Shown: positions 24,464 through 33,738, counted from the stretch's first letter. The stretch: DNA of 64,000 nucleotides from Winslowiella toletana (GCF_032164335.1 NZ_CP134152.1:248001-312000); one strand, 5' to 3'. Numbers and translations: made by a program. The notes: a model not told the origin generated them from the letters alone.

Positions 24464-24501
24464 CACTGACCTTCCCCCCTATTTTAAGGGAAAGGTCAGT
24501 G
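24464..24501. terminator. Hairpin between the cupin gene and uxuA
   Basis: Arms CACTGACCTT and AAGGTCAGTG (24464-24473, 24492-24501), extended by CCC/GGG across one mismatch, between two convergent stop codons. No clear T run follows, so function as a terminator is moderate. Confidence 0.5.
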
Positions 24502-24508
24502 GGAAAGA

Positions 24509-25693
24509 TTAATGTTGGAAAAAACTCTGCTTCAGTGCCAGCTCGACGCCGCGTAGCTCTGCCAGCCCTTTTAGCCGACCGATGGCGGAATAGCCCGGAT
24601 TGGTTTTTTTATGCAGATCGTCAAGCATCTGATGACCATGATCTGGCCGCATAGGAATGGCGCGCGTCTTGCCCTGTTTACCGCGCTGGTGCTCTTCTGC
24701 CAGGATGGCTTTTATCACCGCGACCATATCAACATCGCCACCGAGGTGTGCCGCTTCGTGGAAGCTTTTGGGATTCTCTTCGCGCAGAGTGGCACGCAAA
24801 TGCGCGAAGTGAATGCGGTCAGCAAAGGTTTCCACCATGTTCACCAGGTCATTTTCCGCCAGTACGCCATATGAGCCGGTGCAGAAGGTAAAACCGTTGT
24901 GAATACTATCGACGGTCTGTTTTAACCACTGCATATCTTCAATATTCGAAACGATGCGCGGCAGGCCGAGAATCGGGCGCGGCGGATCGTCCGGATGCAC
25001 TGCCAGCACAATGCCGGACGCCTCGGCCACCGGTACGATGGCGCGCAGAAATTCGGCCATATGTTCACGTAACCGGCCTTTGTCGATGCCATCATACTGC
25101 GACAGCTGCGCCTGGAACTGCTCCAGCGTATAACCTTCTTCAGCGCCCGGCAGGCCGGCGATAATATTGCGCGTCAGCTTTTCGATCTGCTCGGCGCTCA
25201 TCGCCGCGAAGTAATCAGCTGCCTGCTGCTGCTCCTCGGCGGAGTAATCCTGCTGCGCGCCAGGCCGTTGCAGGATATGCAGTTCAAAGGCAGCAAAGGC
25301 AATAAAATCAAAGCGCAGCGCTCTTGAGCCATCTGCCAGCGGATATTCGAGGTCGGTGCGCGTCCAGTCGAGCACCGGCATAAAGTTGTAGCAAACGGTA
25401 TCGATGCCACAGGCACCGAGATTGCGCAGTGACTGCTGATAGTTAGCGATATATTTTTTAAAGTCGCCGCGTTGGGTTTTAATCGATTCATGCACCGGAA
25501 TGCTTTCCACCACCGACCAGACCAGCCCTTTTTCCGCCAGCAACGCCTGCCGTGCTTTAATTTCCTCCACCGGCCATACGTCACCGTTGGCAATATGATG
25601 CAGAGCGGTAACGATGCCAGTGGCTCCCGCCTGACGGGCATCATCCAGCGAAACCGGATCTTTCGGGCCATACCAGCGCCATGTGTGTTCCAT
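24509..25693 (-). CDS. uxuA: UxuA mannonate dehydratase
   Basis: Cytoplasmic Fe/Mn-dependent enzyme converting D-mannonate to 2-keto-3-deoxygluconate in glucuronate breakdown. It has 394 residues, the same as E. coli UxuA. Recognisable blocks are [16 protein letters not shown] at the start, [14 protein letters not shown] near residue 103, [19 protein letters not shown] near 231, FCTGSYG near 274 and [12 protein letters not shown] near 351. These include the His/Cys metal ligands. The usual partner uxuB (fructuronate reductase) is absent here. A GntR-type regulator gene is divergent 189 bp away and probably controls it. Confidence 0.94.
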   Translation of the reverse strand: MEHTWRWYGPKDPVSLDDARQAGATGIVTALHHIANGDVWPVEEIKARQALLAEKGLVWSVVESIPVHESIKTQRGDFKKYIANYQQSLRNLGACGIDTVCYNFMPVLDWTRTDLEYPLADGSRALRFDFIAFAAFELHILQRPGAQQDYSAEEQQQAADYFAAMSAEQIEKLTRNIIAGLPGAEEGYTLEQFQAQLSQYDGIDKGRLREHMAEFLRAIVPVAEASGIVLAVHPDDPPRPILGLPRIVSNIEDMQWLKQTVDSIHNGFTFCTGSYGVLAENDLVNMVETFADRIHFAHLRATLREENPKSFHEAAHLGGDVDMVAVIKAILAEEHQRGKQGKTRAIPMRPDHGHQMLDDLHKKTNPGYSAIGRLKGLAELRGVELALKQSFFQH

Positions 25694-25747
25694 TGCTTCT
25701 CTCCACGCAGGGACGAGCTCATCGCCCGTCTGAGGATTGTGGCCCAG

Positions 25748-25766
25748 TGGTCAGGCCGCTGGACCA
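25748..25766. promoter_or_regulatory. Candidate GntR operator upstream of uxuA
   Basis: Inverted repeat TGGTC-N9-GACCA (25748-25752, 25762-25766) in the gap between uxuA and its divergent GntR regulator. TGGT/ACCA half-sites are typical of FadR-subfamily GntR proteins, though the usual spacer is shorter. Confidence 0.35.
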
Positions 25767-25882
25767 AGAATAACGTTAATCTTGTCGGTTATGCCGTGAT
25801 GGCGATCCCAGCCCGGCAGATATTCAGCAAGATAAACGCTGTGATAAGCTGCATGGCATCAATGCGCTATACAGAGAGCGGT

Positions 25883-26572
25883 ATGGAATTACCTACACTT
25901 AAAGTCGAGCGACTGTATCGGCAGATTTCTAATCTATTGATTAACTGTATTCGTCAGGGGCAATTTGCTCCCGGTGCGATGCTGCCGGCCGAACGTGAGC
26001 TGGCTAAACAGCTGGGCGTCAGCCGCTCATCGATTCGTGAAGCCCTGATTGCGCTGGAAATTACCGGCTGGGTTGAGATTCGCACCGGTAACGGGGTGTT
26101 TATTGCCAGTCCGCTACCGACGGCGGTTCCTGCACGCGCGGAAGATGAATTCAGCCTGCAGGATTTAATTAAAGCGCGTCAGTCTTTTGAGGCGATGACC
26201 GCCGAGCTGGCAGCCCGCAATGGCAGCGATCATCAGCGTGCTGAACTGCGGGAGCTGACGCAGGATTTGATTCAGCACCAGCTTAACGATGAGGCGTTTT
26301 TGCGTGACGATAAACGATTTCATCTGCTGATCAGTGAGATGAGTGGCAACGATGTGCTGCGCGATATGATGGAATATCTGTGGGACAAACGTAACAGCTC
26401 ACGTTTTATGCGGCTGGAAACCCATTATGCGGAAGGCGATTTTGCGGCAGAGATGAATCGCGACCATCAGCAAATTGCCCAGGCAATTATTGGGCGCGAT
26501 GCGCCACGTGCGCGTAGCTGTATGGAGCAGCATTTGCAGCACGTTTACGATCGGCTGTTTAGTGCTGGCTAG
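25883..26572 (+). CDS. GntR/FadR-subfamily regulator, probably of hexuronate use
   Basis: DNA-binding regulator of 229 residues. The winged HTH spans about residues 8-75: LYRQISNLLINCIRQG, then LPAERELAKQLGVSRSSIREALIALE broken by one-residue changes, then the wing VEIRTGNGVFI. The C-terminal all-helical FCD effector domain contains the expected metal-ligand pattern (DDKRFHLLISEMSGN, NRDHQQI). It resembles UxuR/ExuR (about 257 residues) but is shorter at the N terminus. The start at 25883 has AGAGAGCGG just upstream. Divergence from uxuA suggests it senses a glucuronate or mannonate pathway intermediate. It ends overlapping yhhT by four bases, tail to tail. Confidence 0.78.
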   Translation: MELPTLKVERLYRQISNLLINCIRQGQFAPGAMLPAERELAKQLGVSRSSIREALIALEITGWVEIRTGNGVFIASPLPTAVPARAEDEFSLQDLIKARQSFEAMTAELAARNGSDHQRAELRELTQDLIQHQLNDEAFLRDDKRFHLLISEMSGNDVLRDMMEYLWDKRNSSRFMRLETHYAEGDFAAEMNRDHQQIAQAIIGRDAPRARSCMEQHLQHVYDRLFSAG

Positions 26573-27615
26573 CCTGGTTTTTTCATCGGTCGCCCGTCGC
26601 TGAGCAGAATAGCCAGCTTGCTGCCGCCCGGTGTCGTCTCCATCAGAATCTTACAGACGCTGGTCAGCGGCACCGACAGCAGCATACCCACCGGGCCGAG
26701 CAGCCAGCCCCAGAAAATCAACGACAGAAAAACCACCAGCGTCGACATGCCAAGACCGCGGCCCATCACTCGCGGTTCGAGAATATTACCAAATACCATA
26801 TGAATAGCGGTAAACAGCGCTCCGACCAGCGCCGCATCGTAGACGCTGTTCAATACCAGCGCCTGAATCAACGGCGGGATACCGGCAATAATCGGCCCGA
26901 TATTGGGAATAAAGTTGAGTACAAACGCCACCACGCCCCACAGCAGCGCAAATTTTACCCCTAACAGCAGCAGCGTCAGCCAGACGGCGACGCCGGTTAT
27001 CAGGCTAATCAGCGTTTTCAGTGCCAGATAGTGAGTGACGCCTTTTAACGCTTTATGCATCCCTGCAATACGAATCTGCGGATTTACCAGCGCATTGCGC
27101 AGTTTGTAGGGCAGATGGCGCACCTCAAACAGCATAAATACCACCGTCAGAATCAGTAGTACAAAATTGGTCATCGCGCCGGAGAACTGCGTCAGTACCA
27201 TAGTGGCGACATTCATCAACGAGTTAGGATCGAGCCGTGCAGCCAGCGATTCTGCTGAAATATTAATATGCACCGTGGCGGCAAGGTGCTGTACCACACC
27301 GAGTTTTTGTTCCAGCGTGGCGCGAATTTCTGGGTAGAGATTACTGAACTCATTAACCGAGCTGGCCAGCATCGCCACTAATAGCGTAATCACTACTAAA
27401 ATGGCGACGATCACCAGCGAGATGGCGATACTGCGGCGAATACCGCGCTTCATCAGGATGGTTACCAAAGGATTCAGTACGATGGCAAGAAAACTGGCCA
27501 GCAGAAACGGCACGATGATTTCGGCTGCCGCGCGTATACCGGCGAGGATGATTACCAGCATCGCCATTTTCAGCAGCATGTTCTGGCCTATTTTTTCCTG
27601 CAGCGGTGCGTTCAT
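26569..27615 (-). CDS. yhhT: YhhT, AI-2E/PerM-family inner-membrane protein
   Basis: Polytopic membrane protein of 348 residues (E. coli YhhT 349) in the AI-2E/PerM exporter-like family. About eight helices are visible, with VFMLFEVRHLPYKLR and the family hallmark VFGNILEPRVMGRGLGMSTLVVF in the second half. The C terminus KLAILLSDGRPMKKPG matches the E. coli form. No transport substrate is established for YhhT. It is the first gene of the conserved backbone in this window and is divergent from yhhS, as in E. coli. Its last four bases overlap the GntR gene end. Confidence 0.92.
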   Translation of the reverse strand: MNAPLQEKIGQNMLLKMAMLVIILAGIRAAAEIIVPFLLASFLAIVLNPLVTILMKRGIRRSIAISLVIVAILVVITLLVAMLASSVNEFSNLYPEIRATLEQKLGVVQHLAATVHINISAESLAARLDPNSLMNVATMVLTQFSGAMTNFVLLILTVVFMLFEVRHLPYKLRNALVNPQIRIAGMHKALKGVTHYLALKTLISLITGVAVWLTLLLLGVKFALLWGVVAFVLNFIPNIGPIIAGIPPLIQALVLNSVYDAALVGALFTAIHMVFGNILEPRVMGRGLGMSTLVVFLSLIFWGWLLGPVGMLLSVPLTSVCKILMETTPGGSKLAILLSDGRPMKKPG

Positions 27616-27811
27616 TAAGGCTCCTGAGAAGAGATCAGCACTGCAAGTGTAGTCGCTGCACGGTTAACTTTATGATTTTAGGAGTAATGGAAATCGCCAA
27701 GACAGTAAGGCGTGAACAGTAAGCAAACAATTGTCACTCGAGGATTGCTGAAAAAAGCGTATAGTTATTTTTCCGCACTACGCCAATATCAGATCGCGAG
27801 CCATAAATTTC

Positions 27812-29014
27812 ATGTCAGAGCCACCTGCTACGGAAGTTGTCCAGAGCGGATTACGCTTAAATCTGCGCATTATCTCCACCGTCATTTTCAACTTTGCCAG
27901 CTATCTGACCATCGGCCTGCCGCTGGCGGTGCTGCCCGGCTATGTCCACGACGTTATGGGCTATAGCGCTTTCTGGGCCGGCCTGGTGATTAGCCTGCAA
28001 TACCTTTCGACGTTACTGAGCCGCCCGCATGCCGGACGTTATGCCGATCTTTGGGGGCCGAAGAAAGTGGTGATTGTCGGTCTGTGCGGCTGTTTTATCA
28101 GTGGCGTCTGTTACGCGTTGGCAGCGCTCAGCGCGGCAATACCGTTGCTGAGCTTGGGGTTATTGTGCGCCGGACGACTGATTCTTGGCGTTGGACAAAG
28201 TTTTGCCGGTACTGGCTCGACGCTGTGGGGTGTCGGCATGGTCGGTTCGCTGCACATTGGACGGGTGATTTCATGGAACGGTATTTTCACCTACGGCGCG
28301 ATGGCGATTGGCGCACCGCTGGGGGTGCTGATTTACCGGCTTGGCGGCTTGCTGCTGTTGTCGGCCATCATCATGGCAATTATCGTAATTGCCGTGGTGC
28401 TGGCACTGCCGCGTCCGGCCGTTAAAGGCAGCAAAGGTAAGCCGATGCCGTTTCGCGCGGTACTTGGCAAGATTTACGGTTACGGCCTGATTCTGGCGAT
28501 GGCGTCCGCCGGTTTCGGCGTAATCGCCACCTTTATCACTCTGTTTTATCAGGATAAAGGTTGGGAGGGGGCGGCATTCGCACTGACGATGTTCAGTGTG
28601 GCTTTTGTCGGTACCCGGCTACTGTTTCCCAATAGCATCAACCGCTACGGTGGATTACAGGTCGCCATCTGTTGCTTTACGGTTGAAGCCATTGGCTTGT
28701 TTCTGGTCTCGGCCTCATCGCTGCCGTGGATGGCGCTTCTTGGCGCACTGCTTACCGGTGCCGGCTTCTCGCTGGTGTTCCCGGCAATTGGCGTCGTGGC
28801 GGTAAAAGTGGTGCCGCCACAAAATCAGGGTAGTGCGCTGGCAACCTATACCGCGTTTATGGATTTATCACTGGGAATAACCGGCCCGGTTGCCGGATTT
28901 ATCATGACCTATGCCGGGGTTCCGATGATTTATCTGTTAAGTGGGTTACTGGTGTGTGTGGCGCTGGTGGTGACATTGCGGATGCGGCTGAAAGCCGAGC
29001 CGCAGGGGAGCTGA
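27812..29014 (+). CDS. yhhS: YhhS, MFS transporter
   Basis: Twelve-helix inner-membrane transporter of 400 residues in the major facilitator superfamily. Motif A appears as HAGRYADLWGPKKVV after helix 2. The chain matches E. coli YhhS closely, including SFAGTGSTLWGVGMVGSLHIGRV split over residues 130-152 and the loop NRYGGLQVA. E. coli YhhS has been linked to arabinose and glyphosate efflux when overexpressed; its physiological substrate is open. Although it now abuts the inositol cluster, its presence next to yhhT in E. coli argues that it is backbone, not an inositol permease. Confidence 0.92.
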   Translation: MSEPPATEVVQSGLRLNLRIISTVIFNFASYLTIGLPLAVLPGYVHDVMGYSAFWAGLVISLQYLSTLLSRPHAGRYADLWGPKKVVIVGLCGCFISGVCYALAALSAAIPLLSLGLLCAGRLILGVGQSFAGTGSTLWGVGMVGSLHIGRVISWNGIFTYGAMAIGAPLGVLIYRLGGLLLLSAIIMAIIVIAVVLALPRPAVKGSKGKPMPFRAVLGKIYGYGLILAMASAGFGVIATFITLFYQDKGWEGAAFALTMFSVAFVGTRLLFPNSINRYGGLQVAICCFTVEAIGLFLVSASSLPWMALLGALLTGAGFSLVFPAIGVVAVKVVPPQNQGSALATYTAFMDLSLGITGPVAGFIMTYAGVPMIYLLSGLLVCVALVVTLRMRLKAEPQGS

Positions 29015-29041
29015 AACGCCCCCCTGGGGATTGATTAGCGG

Positions 29042-29854
29042 TCAGCCCTGCATCAGTGCAATACTCTGGCGGATTTCACGTTCGATATCCGCTTCGCTCC
29101 AGCTTTCCAGTTCACTTGAGAAGGGCTCAAAGGCGTAAATTCCTTGATAACCGAGCCTTTCCAGCCGCTGAACCTGCTCTACACTTTTCAGCAGATCGCC
29201 TTCACTCAGCATAATACGCTGTTCATCAGTCAGCTCTTCAGTGGCACGGGCGTCCTCAACGCCAGAAAGATGTACCAGCCCGATGCGGTTGATATCGATT
29301 GCGCTGAATTCCTGCTCTGCATGTTCATACAGATGATGGTGGAAGGTATCGAGTACGATACTGAACGGCACCTGTGCATCACGGATCAGTGCCTGCGCCT
29401 GTACCGCCGAGCGCAGAGAGCTGACCGGGAAACCCAGAGGTTCCACCAGACCCTGAATAGCATACTTCTCAAACAGCGGAGCCAGCTTTTTCATTGCCGC
29501 TACGGTGTCTTCCGCCGGGATCGCGGTACCCTCATTAAGCGGGCACAATACCAGCGCTTTCGCGCCCACGCCCTGCGCATCTTTCAGTAATCCCTCGGCT
29601 TTGGCCAGCAGCGCATCATCTGCCTGATTAAACGGATAGACCGCGTTAATGGTGACAATTTCCAACCCGTATTGTTTTGCCAGCGCCTTCACTTCAGCAT
29701 GGCTGAGATTGTCCGTTACCTTGCCGCCAGGCATATCGTTGCGTAATTCAACTTTATTCAGGCCCAGCCTGTGCACCAGTTTAAAAAAGCTGTTGATGGA
29801 CAGCGTGGGCGCAATTTTGCGGTTGATACAAAAACGGGTTGGATCGATGGCCAT
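29042..29854 (-). CDS. iolI: IolI-like inosose isomerase (TIM barrel)
   Basis: Cytoplasmic sugar-phosphate-isomerase-type TIM barrel of 270 residues. Motifs align with Bacillus IolI, the 2-keto-myo-inositol isomerase: INRKIAPTLSI at the start, GLVEPLGFP (acid/metal Glu), VLDTFHHHL, HLSGVED, LTDEQRIMLSEGD and YAFEPFS (final Glu). The start at 29854 has AGGAG seven bases upstream; the longer frame to 29911 is rejected because it lacks a ribosome site. It is transcribed away from iolA across a 447-bp control region. A role in converting inosose isomers, such as those from chiro-inositol, is inferred from family and neighbours. Confidence 0.75.
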   Translation of the reverse strand: MAIDPTRFCINRKIAPTLSINSFFKLVHRLGLNKVELRNDMPGGKVTDNLSHAEVKALAKQYGLEIVTINAVYPFNQADDALLAKAEGLLKDAQGVGAKALVLCPLNEGTAIPAEDTVAAMKKLAPLFEKYAIQGLVEPLGFPVSSLRSAVQAQALIRDAQVPFSIVLDTFHHHLYEHAEQEFSAIDINRIGLVHLSGVEDARATEELTDEQRIMLSEGDLLKSVEQVQRLERLGYQGIYAFEPFSSELESWSEADIEREIRQSIALMQG

Positions 29855-30301
29855 GTTGTCACTCCTGCGGACAGAAAAAGGGGATAAAGCATCTGTTGCA
29901 TAAGAGAACATTTATTTCACTATAAGTTAATTGTGAAATTTAAATTTTTAGATCGGCTTCGCATAAAATCGCTAATCAGCACTGTCTCCGCAGGTTGTCA
30001 GGCCGGATAACAGACCAAAATCGGCAATAATTTAGCGCGATTGTTGTGGTGAACAGCTTGGCTTGCAGGCCAGTGCTGATGCGGTTTGTTGACCTGCTGG
30101 CGCGGCGGCTGAGATCGTTGAATGTCGCTTGCAGCAAAAATGCGATCCACCCCGCTAAAAATGAATTTTCCAAAGGGAAATATTTGAAAAATTTATTTCA
30201 ATATAATACTTTCTTAGCACGCATTCGGGTTTTGCCCGGTCAGGTAGCGTGTGACGTTAAAGACTGCCTGCAGGGATCTATCACATCAAAGAGGCAAGAA
30301 C
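29855..30301. promoter_or_regulatory. Divergent iolI/iolA control region (447 bp)
   Basis: Gene-free and AT-rich near both ends. It contains ATTTCAC-N12-GTGAAAT (29914-29939), about 60 bases before iolI. On the iolA side there is a TTTCC-N4-GGAAA dyad (30167-30180) followed by TTGAAA-N6-TTTCAA (30184-30201), which directly abuts a TATAAT box (30202-30207). A repressor bound there would block iolA transcription. The middle (about 29990-30150) shows nothing recognisable. Confidence 0.55.
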
Positions 30302-31807
30302 ATGAATATCACGGGTAACTTTATTGGCGGTAAAACTTCGCTGAGTGCCAGCAACGAAACGATTCCGGTCTACGATCCGGCTACCGGTAAAGCGGTACGC
30401 GAGCTGACGCAAAGTAGCGCGCAGGAAGTCGCCAATGCGATTGAAGTGGCACATAACGCCTTTGATGAATGGTCCCGCACCTCACCGCTGCGCCGTGCGC
30501 GAATTCTGTTTAACTTTAAAGCGCTGATGGAACAGCATCGGGACGAGCTGGCCGAGCTGATTGTCAGCGAACACGGCAAGGTATGGTCAGATGCGCTGGG
30601 TGAACTGACGCGTGGCCTCGAAGTCGTTGAGTTCGCCTGCGGTATTCCGCATCTGATTAAAGGGGAAAACTCCGCTGACGTCGGTACCGGCGTCGACAGC
30701 TACTCGCTGATGCAGCCGCTGGGCGTGGTAGCGGGTATTACCCCGTTTAACTTCCCGGCGATGGTGCCATTATGGATGTTCCCGATCGCGCTGGCCTGCG
30801 GTAACACCTTTGTACTGAAGCCGCCGGCGCTCGATCCTTCTGCTTCGGTGCGCATGGCCGAATTGCTGACCGAAGCTGGCCTGCCGGACGGCGTGTTTAA
30901 CGTGATTCACTGCTCGAATGAAGATGCAGAGCAGCTGTATACCGACCCGCGGGTGCAGGCGGTAAGCTTTGTCGGCTCGTCTGGCGTGGCGGAACATATT
31001 TATAAAACTGCCAGTGCGCACGGCAAGCGCGTGCAGGCGTTTGGCGCGGCGAAAAACCATGCCATCGTGATGCCGGATGCCGATCTCGATGCAACGGTTA
31101 ATGCCATTATGGGCGGTGCCTTCGGATCTGCTGGCGAGCGCTGCATGGCGCTGCCGGTGGTGGTCGCTGTCGGTGATGATACTGCCGACAAGCTGATTGC
31201 AGCCCTGACGCCGCTGGTAAAAGCGCTGCGCGTCGGCCCTGGCATCCAGAAAGGCAATGACGAAAACGAAATGGGGCCGGTGGTTTCCGCTGCCCATCAG
31301 AAAAAGGTGCTCGGCTATATTGATAAAGGCGAGCAGGAAGGGGCGAAGCTGGTGGTCGATGGCCGCAATATCAGCGTCCCGGGTTATGACGAAGGTTACT
31401 ACGTTGGCGGCACGCTGTTCGATAACGTCACCTCTGATATGGTGATCTGGCGTGAAGAGATTTTTGGACCGGTGCTGAGCATTATGCGTGCGCCAGATTA
31501 TCAAAGCGCACTGCAACTGGTTAACAGTCACGAGTTTGGTAACGGCAGCGCAATTTTCACCAGCAATGGTCACACTGGCCGAGACTTTGTGCGGGAAGTT
31601 CAGGCGGGCATGGTTGGCGTTAACGTGCCGGTGCCGGTTCCGATGGCATTCCACAGCTTTGGCGGCTGGAAACGCTCGGTGTTTGGTGCGCTGAATGTGC
31701 ATGGCCCGGATGGCGTGCGTTTTTATACCCGGATGAAAACCGCTACCGTGCGCTGGCCAAGCGGTCAGCAGACGGTGTCTGAATTCAGTATGCCAACCCT
31801 GGAATAA
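30302..31807 (+). CDS. iolA: IolA/MmsA, CoA-acylating (methyl)malonate-semialdehyde dehydrogenase
   Basis: Last enzyme of inositol breakdown, converting malonate semialdehyde plus CoA and NAD+ to acetyl-CoA and CO2. It has 501 residues. The NAD-binding FNFP (Asn150), VGSSGVAEHIY, and catalytic Cys281 in GSAGERCMAL are present. The usual aldehyde dehydrogenase glutamate is replaced by the AFGAAKNH segment, which is typical of the CoA-dependent subgroup. The start is the ATG at 30302, with GAGG ten bases upstream, rather than an in-frame ATG at 30251. iolB follows 22 bases later, so the two form an operon. Confidence 0.94.
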   Translation: MNITGNFIGGKTSLSASNETIPVYDPATGKAVRELTQSSAQEVANAIEVAHNAFDEWSRTSPLRRARILFNFKALMEQHRDELAELIVSEHGKVWSDALGELTRGLEVVEFACGIPHLIKGENSADVGTGVDSYSLMQPLGVVAGITPFNFPAMVPLWMFPIALACGNTFVLKPPALDPSASVRMAELLTEAGLPDGVFNVIHCSNEDAEQLYTDPRVQAVSFVGSSGVAEHIYKTASAHGKRVQAFGAAKNHAIVMPDADLDATVNAIMGGAFGSAGERCMALPVVVAVGDDTADKLIAALTPLVKALRVGPGIQKGNDENEMGPVVSAAHQKKVLGYIDKGEQEGAKLVVDGRNISVPGYDEGYYVGGTLFDNVTSDMVIWREEIFGPVLSIMRAPDYQSALQLVNSHEFGNGSAIFTSNGHTGRDFVREVQAGMVGVNVPVPVPMAFHSFGGWKRSVFGALNVHGPDGVRFYTRMKTATVRWPSGQQTVSEFSMPTLE

Positions 31808-31829
31808 TCACCGGGCACAGGAGAAGCCG

Positions 31830-32648
31830 ATGTCTTTGTTAGCCAAATATCAACAACCGGATGCCAGTGGTCGCATCCAGCACGTCACGCCGGAAAGCGC
31901 AGGCTGGCGCTATGTGGGGTTTGACGCCTACCAGCTTAAGCAAGGGCAGACCCTGACACTGGAAAGCGGCAATAAAGAGCTGTGTCTGGTGCTGGTCGCC
32001 GGGCTGGCGTCGGTCAAAACCCGGCATGCTGAGTTTCCGGGAATCGGCAAGCGCATGTCACCGTTTGAGCGTACACCACCCTATTCGGTGTATGTACCGC
32101 ATGGCGATAAAGTGGAAGTGGTGGCCGATTCCGATCTTGAGCTGGCGGTGTGTAATGCACCCGGCAACGGCAATCTGCCAGCGCGGCTGATTACGCCAGC
32201 AGATGTCGGCGTTGAACAGCGTGGTAAAGGGCGCAATAAGCGCCTGGTTCACAATATTCTGCCGGACGATAAACCTGCCGACAGCCTGCTGGTGGTTGAA
32301 GTGTATACCAATGAGGGCGATACCAGCTCTTATCCAAGCCATAAGCACGATCAGGAAAATTCAGAACACGAAACCTATCTGGAAGAGACCTATTATCATC
32401 GGTTCAATCCGGAGCAGGGTTTTGCGATGCAGCGTGTTTATACCGATGACCGCTCGCTCGATGAGTGCATGGCGGCGTATAACCGCGACGTGGTGACGGT
32501 GCCACGCGGTTATCATCCGGTGGCAACTATCGCCGGGTATGATAACTATTATCTGAACGTGATGGCCGGTCCGGTACGTCTGTGGAAATTTACCTGGGAG
32601 AAAGATCACGCCTGGGTAAACAGTGACGAATATCCACGCAGTAAATGA
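31830..32648 (+). CDS. iolB: IolB, 5-deoxy-glucuronate isomerase
   Basis: Cytoplasmic bicupin isomerase of 272 residues converting 5-deoxy-D-glucuronate to 2-deoxy-5-keto-D-gluconate. Blocks typical of the family are visible: GWRYVGFDAYQLKQG near residue 25, PPYSVYVPHGD near 84, SSYPSHKHDQEN near 166 (metal-binding His), LEETYYHRFNPEQGFA near 183, and VPRGYHPV near 224. The start has AGGAGAAG six bases upstream. It follows iolA closely and ends before a hairpin that separates it from the convergent iolR. Confidence 0.95.
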   Translation: MSLLAKYQQPDASGRIQHVTPESAGWRYVGFDAYQLKQGQTLTLESGNKELCLVLVAGLASVKTRHAEFPGIGKRMSPFERTPPYSVYVPHGDKVEVVADSDLELAVCNAPGNGNLPARLITPADVGVEQRGKGRNKRLVHNILPDDKPADSLLVVEVYTNEGDTSSYPSHKHDQENSEHETYLEETYYHRFNPEQGFAMQRVYTDDRSLDECMAAYNRDVVTVPRGYHPVATIAGYDNYYLNVMAGPVRLWKFTWEKDHAWVNSDEYPRSK

Positions 32649-32665
32649 CGGGCAGTGATGCTGGT

Positions 32666-32689
32666 AAGGGAGCCGAAAACGGCTCCCTT
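32666..32689. terminator. Terminator between convergent iolB and iolR
   Basis: Stem AAGGGAGCCG / CGGCTCCCTT (32666-32675, 32680-32689) with loop AAAA. The symmetric structure with A and T ends suits weak bidirectional termination. Confidence 0.65.
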
Positions 32690-32727
32690 GCTATATATTG
32701 CAGTTATAACAGTCGGTTGTTGGGCGA

Positions 32728-33567
32728 CTAACCGGCGTTATTCAGTGCCAGCGAGACCGCCAGCGTTTGCGCCAGACATAGCGACGCCACCTGCGAACGG
32801 AAGCCATCTACCTGCGCTTCACGCACCACAAAACAGATATCACTGAAGGCGGCCAGCGGGCTGACCTGGCTGTCGGTGATGGCAATCAGATGCGCGCCGC
32901 GCTTGGCTCCCAACTCCACCAACTCCACCGCTTCACGCGCGTAAGGTGAATAGCTGATGGCAATCACTACGTCCTTCGGGTTCACCATACTCAGCTGCTC
33001 GGTAAACATGCCGCCGAGGCCGTCGATCAGAAAAGCACGACGCTCAAGGTGGCGCAGCGCATAGGTCAGATAAGAGGCGACGCTGAACGAGCGACGCAGG
33101 CCGATAACATAAATATTTTCCGCTTCACTCAGCATCTGCACCGCTTTTTCCAGCTGCTCAGGATTGGTCTGCATCGCCAGCTGTTGCAGAGCCTGCGAGT
33201 TAACCATAGTGAAAACGTTGAGGATCTCAGCCGGGTTTTCCGGCGCGGCGGCATTCTCATCGGTAGCGGTCTGACGAAACAGCCGGGCGCGCTCGGTATA
33301 GTTGACCGTCTCTTCCATCAGATGCTGACGGAAAACTTGTTTCATTTCGTTGAAACCACTAAAGCCAAAAGCATTGGAGAAACGAATCAGGGTGGATGGC
33401 GGCACGTCAGCCTGCTGCGCAATCGAGGCAACGGTATCAAAAGCAATGCTGTTACTGTTATCAAGAATATAGCGAGCGACCTGTTTCAGGCGTTTGCTGA
33501 GAGTGTCATAACGACGACGAATGTCGTCCTGCAGCAGGGAGAGTTGAGTAGGGTTATTGGTCATCAC
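32728..33567 (-). CDS. iolR: IolR, RpiR-family regulator of the inositol cluster
   Basis: Regulator of 279 residues. The N-terminal HTH of the RpiR type covers about residues 5-80, with VASIAQQADVPPSTLIRFSNAFGFSGFNEMK divided between the scaffold and recognition helix. A SIS sugar-phosphate-binding domain covers about residues 125-265 (YVIGLRRSFSVASYLTYAL, DVVIAISYSPYAREAVEL). It sits between iolB and iolC. By analogy with Salmonella IolR it should repress iol genes until an inositol intermediate binds. The gap upstream carries an 8-bp-arm dyad and two RTGAAAT motifs, suggesting autoregulation. Confidence 0.88.
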   Translation of the reverse strand: MMTNNPTQLSLLQDDIRRRYDTLSKRLKQVARYILDNSNSIAFDTVASIAQQADVPPSTLIRFSNAFGFSGFNEMKQVFRQHLMEETVNYTERARLFRQTATDENAAAPENPAEILNVFTMVNSQALQQLAMQTNPEQLEKAVQMLSEAENIYVIGLRRSFSVASYLTYALRHLERRAFLIDGLGGMFTEQLSMVNPKDVVIAISYSPYAREAVELVELGAKRGAHLIAITDSQVSPLAAFSDICFVVREAQVDGFRSQVASLCLAQTLAVSLALNNAG

Positions 33568-33643
33568 TTCGGCTCGCTAAAATTATTGGCGTTTTGCTGA
33601 ACGATATACTACCAGATGAATGGAAAATTTCACTTTATGACTA

Positions 33644-33672
33644 ATATTGCCGAGTTTATTTCATGGCAATAT
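33644..33672. promoter_or_regulatory. Long dyad in the iolR promoter
   Basis: ATATTGCC-N13-GGCAATAT (33644-33651, 33665-33672), about 80-105 bases upstream of the iolR start. The spacer contains ATTTCAT, and ATTTCAC lies at 33627-33633. It may be a site for IolR itself or another dimeric regulator. Confidence 0.45.
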
Positions 33673-33711
33673 GAATCACTTCACATTCTGTCGACTTACG
33701 TTCGGCGGAGA

Positions 33712-33738
33712 TTAAAAAGGCGACCCGCCGGTCGCCTT
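33712..33738 (-). terminator. Terminator of iolC
   Basis: Stem AAGGCGACC / GGTCGCCTT (33717-33725, 33730-33738) with loop CGCC. On the minus strand it is followed by a short T run. It lies 16 bases after the iolC stop codon. Confidence 0.85.

Noticed and set aside
25472-25882. Upstream extension of the GntR regulator by 137 codons
   Set aside because: The extension is antisense to uxuA. The winged HTH begins right after the ATG at 25883, which has its own ribosome site.
27812-29014. YhhS as the missing inositol transporter
   Set aside because: It matches the E. coli backbone gene along its length and sits beside yhhT as there. There is no sign that it belongs to the inositol cluster.
30770-31702. 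310-residue minus-strand open frame inside iolA
   Set aside because: It lies fully antisense to a clear aldehyde dehydrogenase. The composition is a shadow of GC-rich codon bias and there is no family resemblance.
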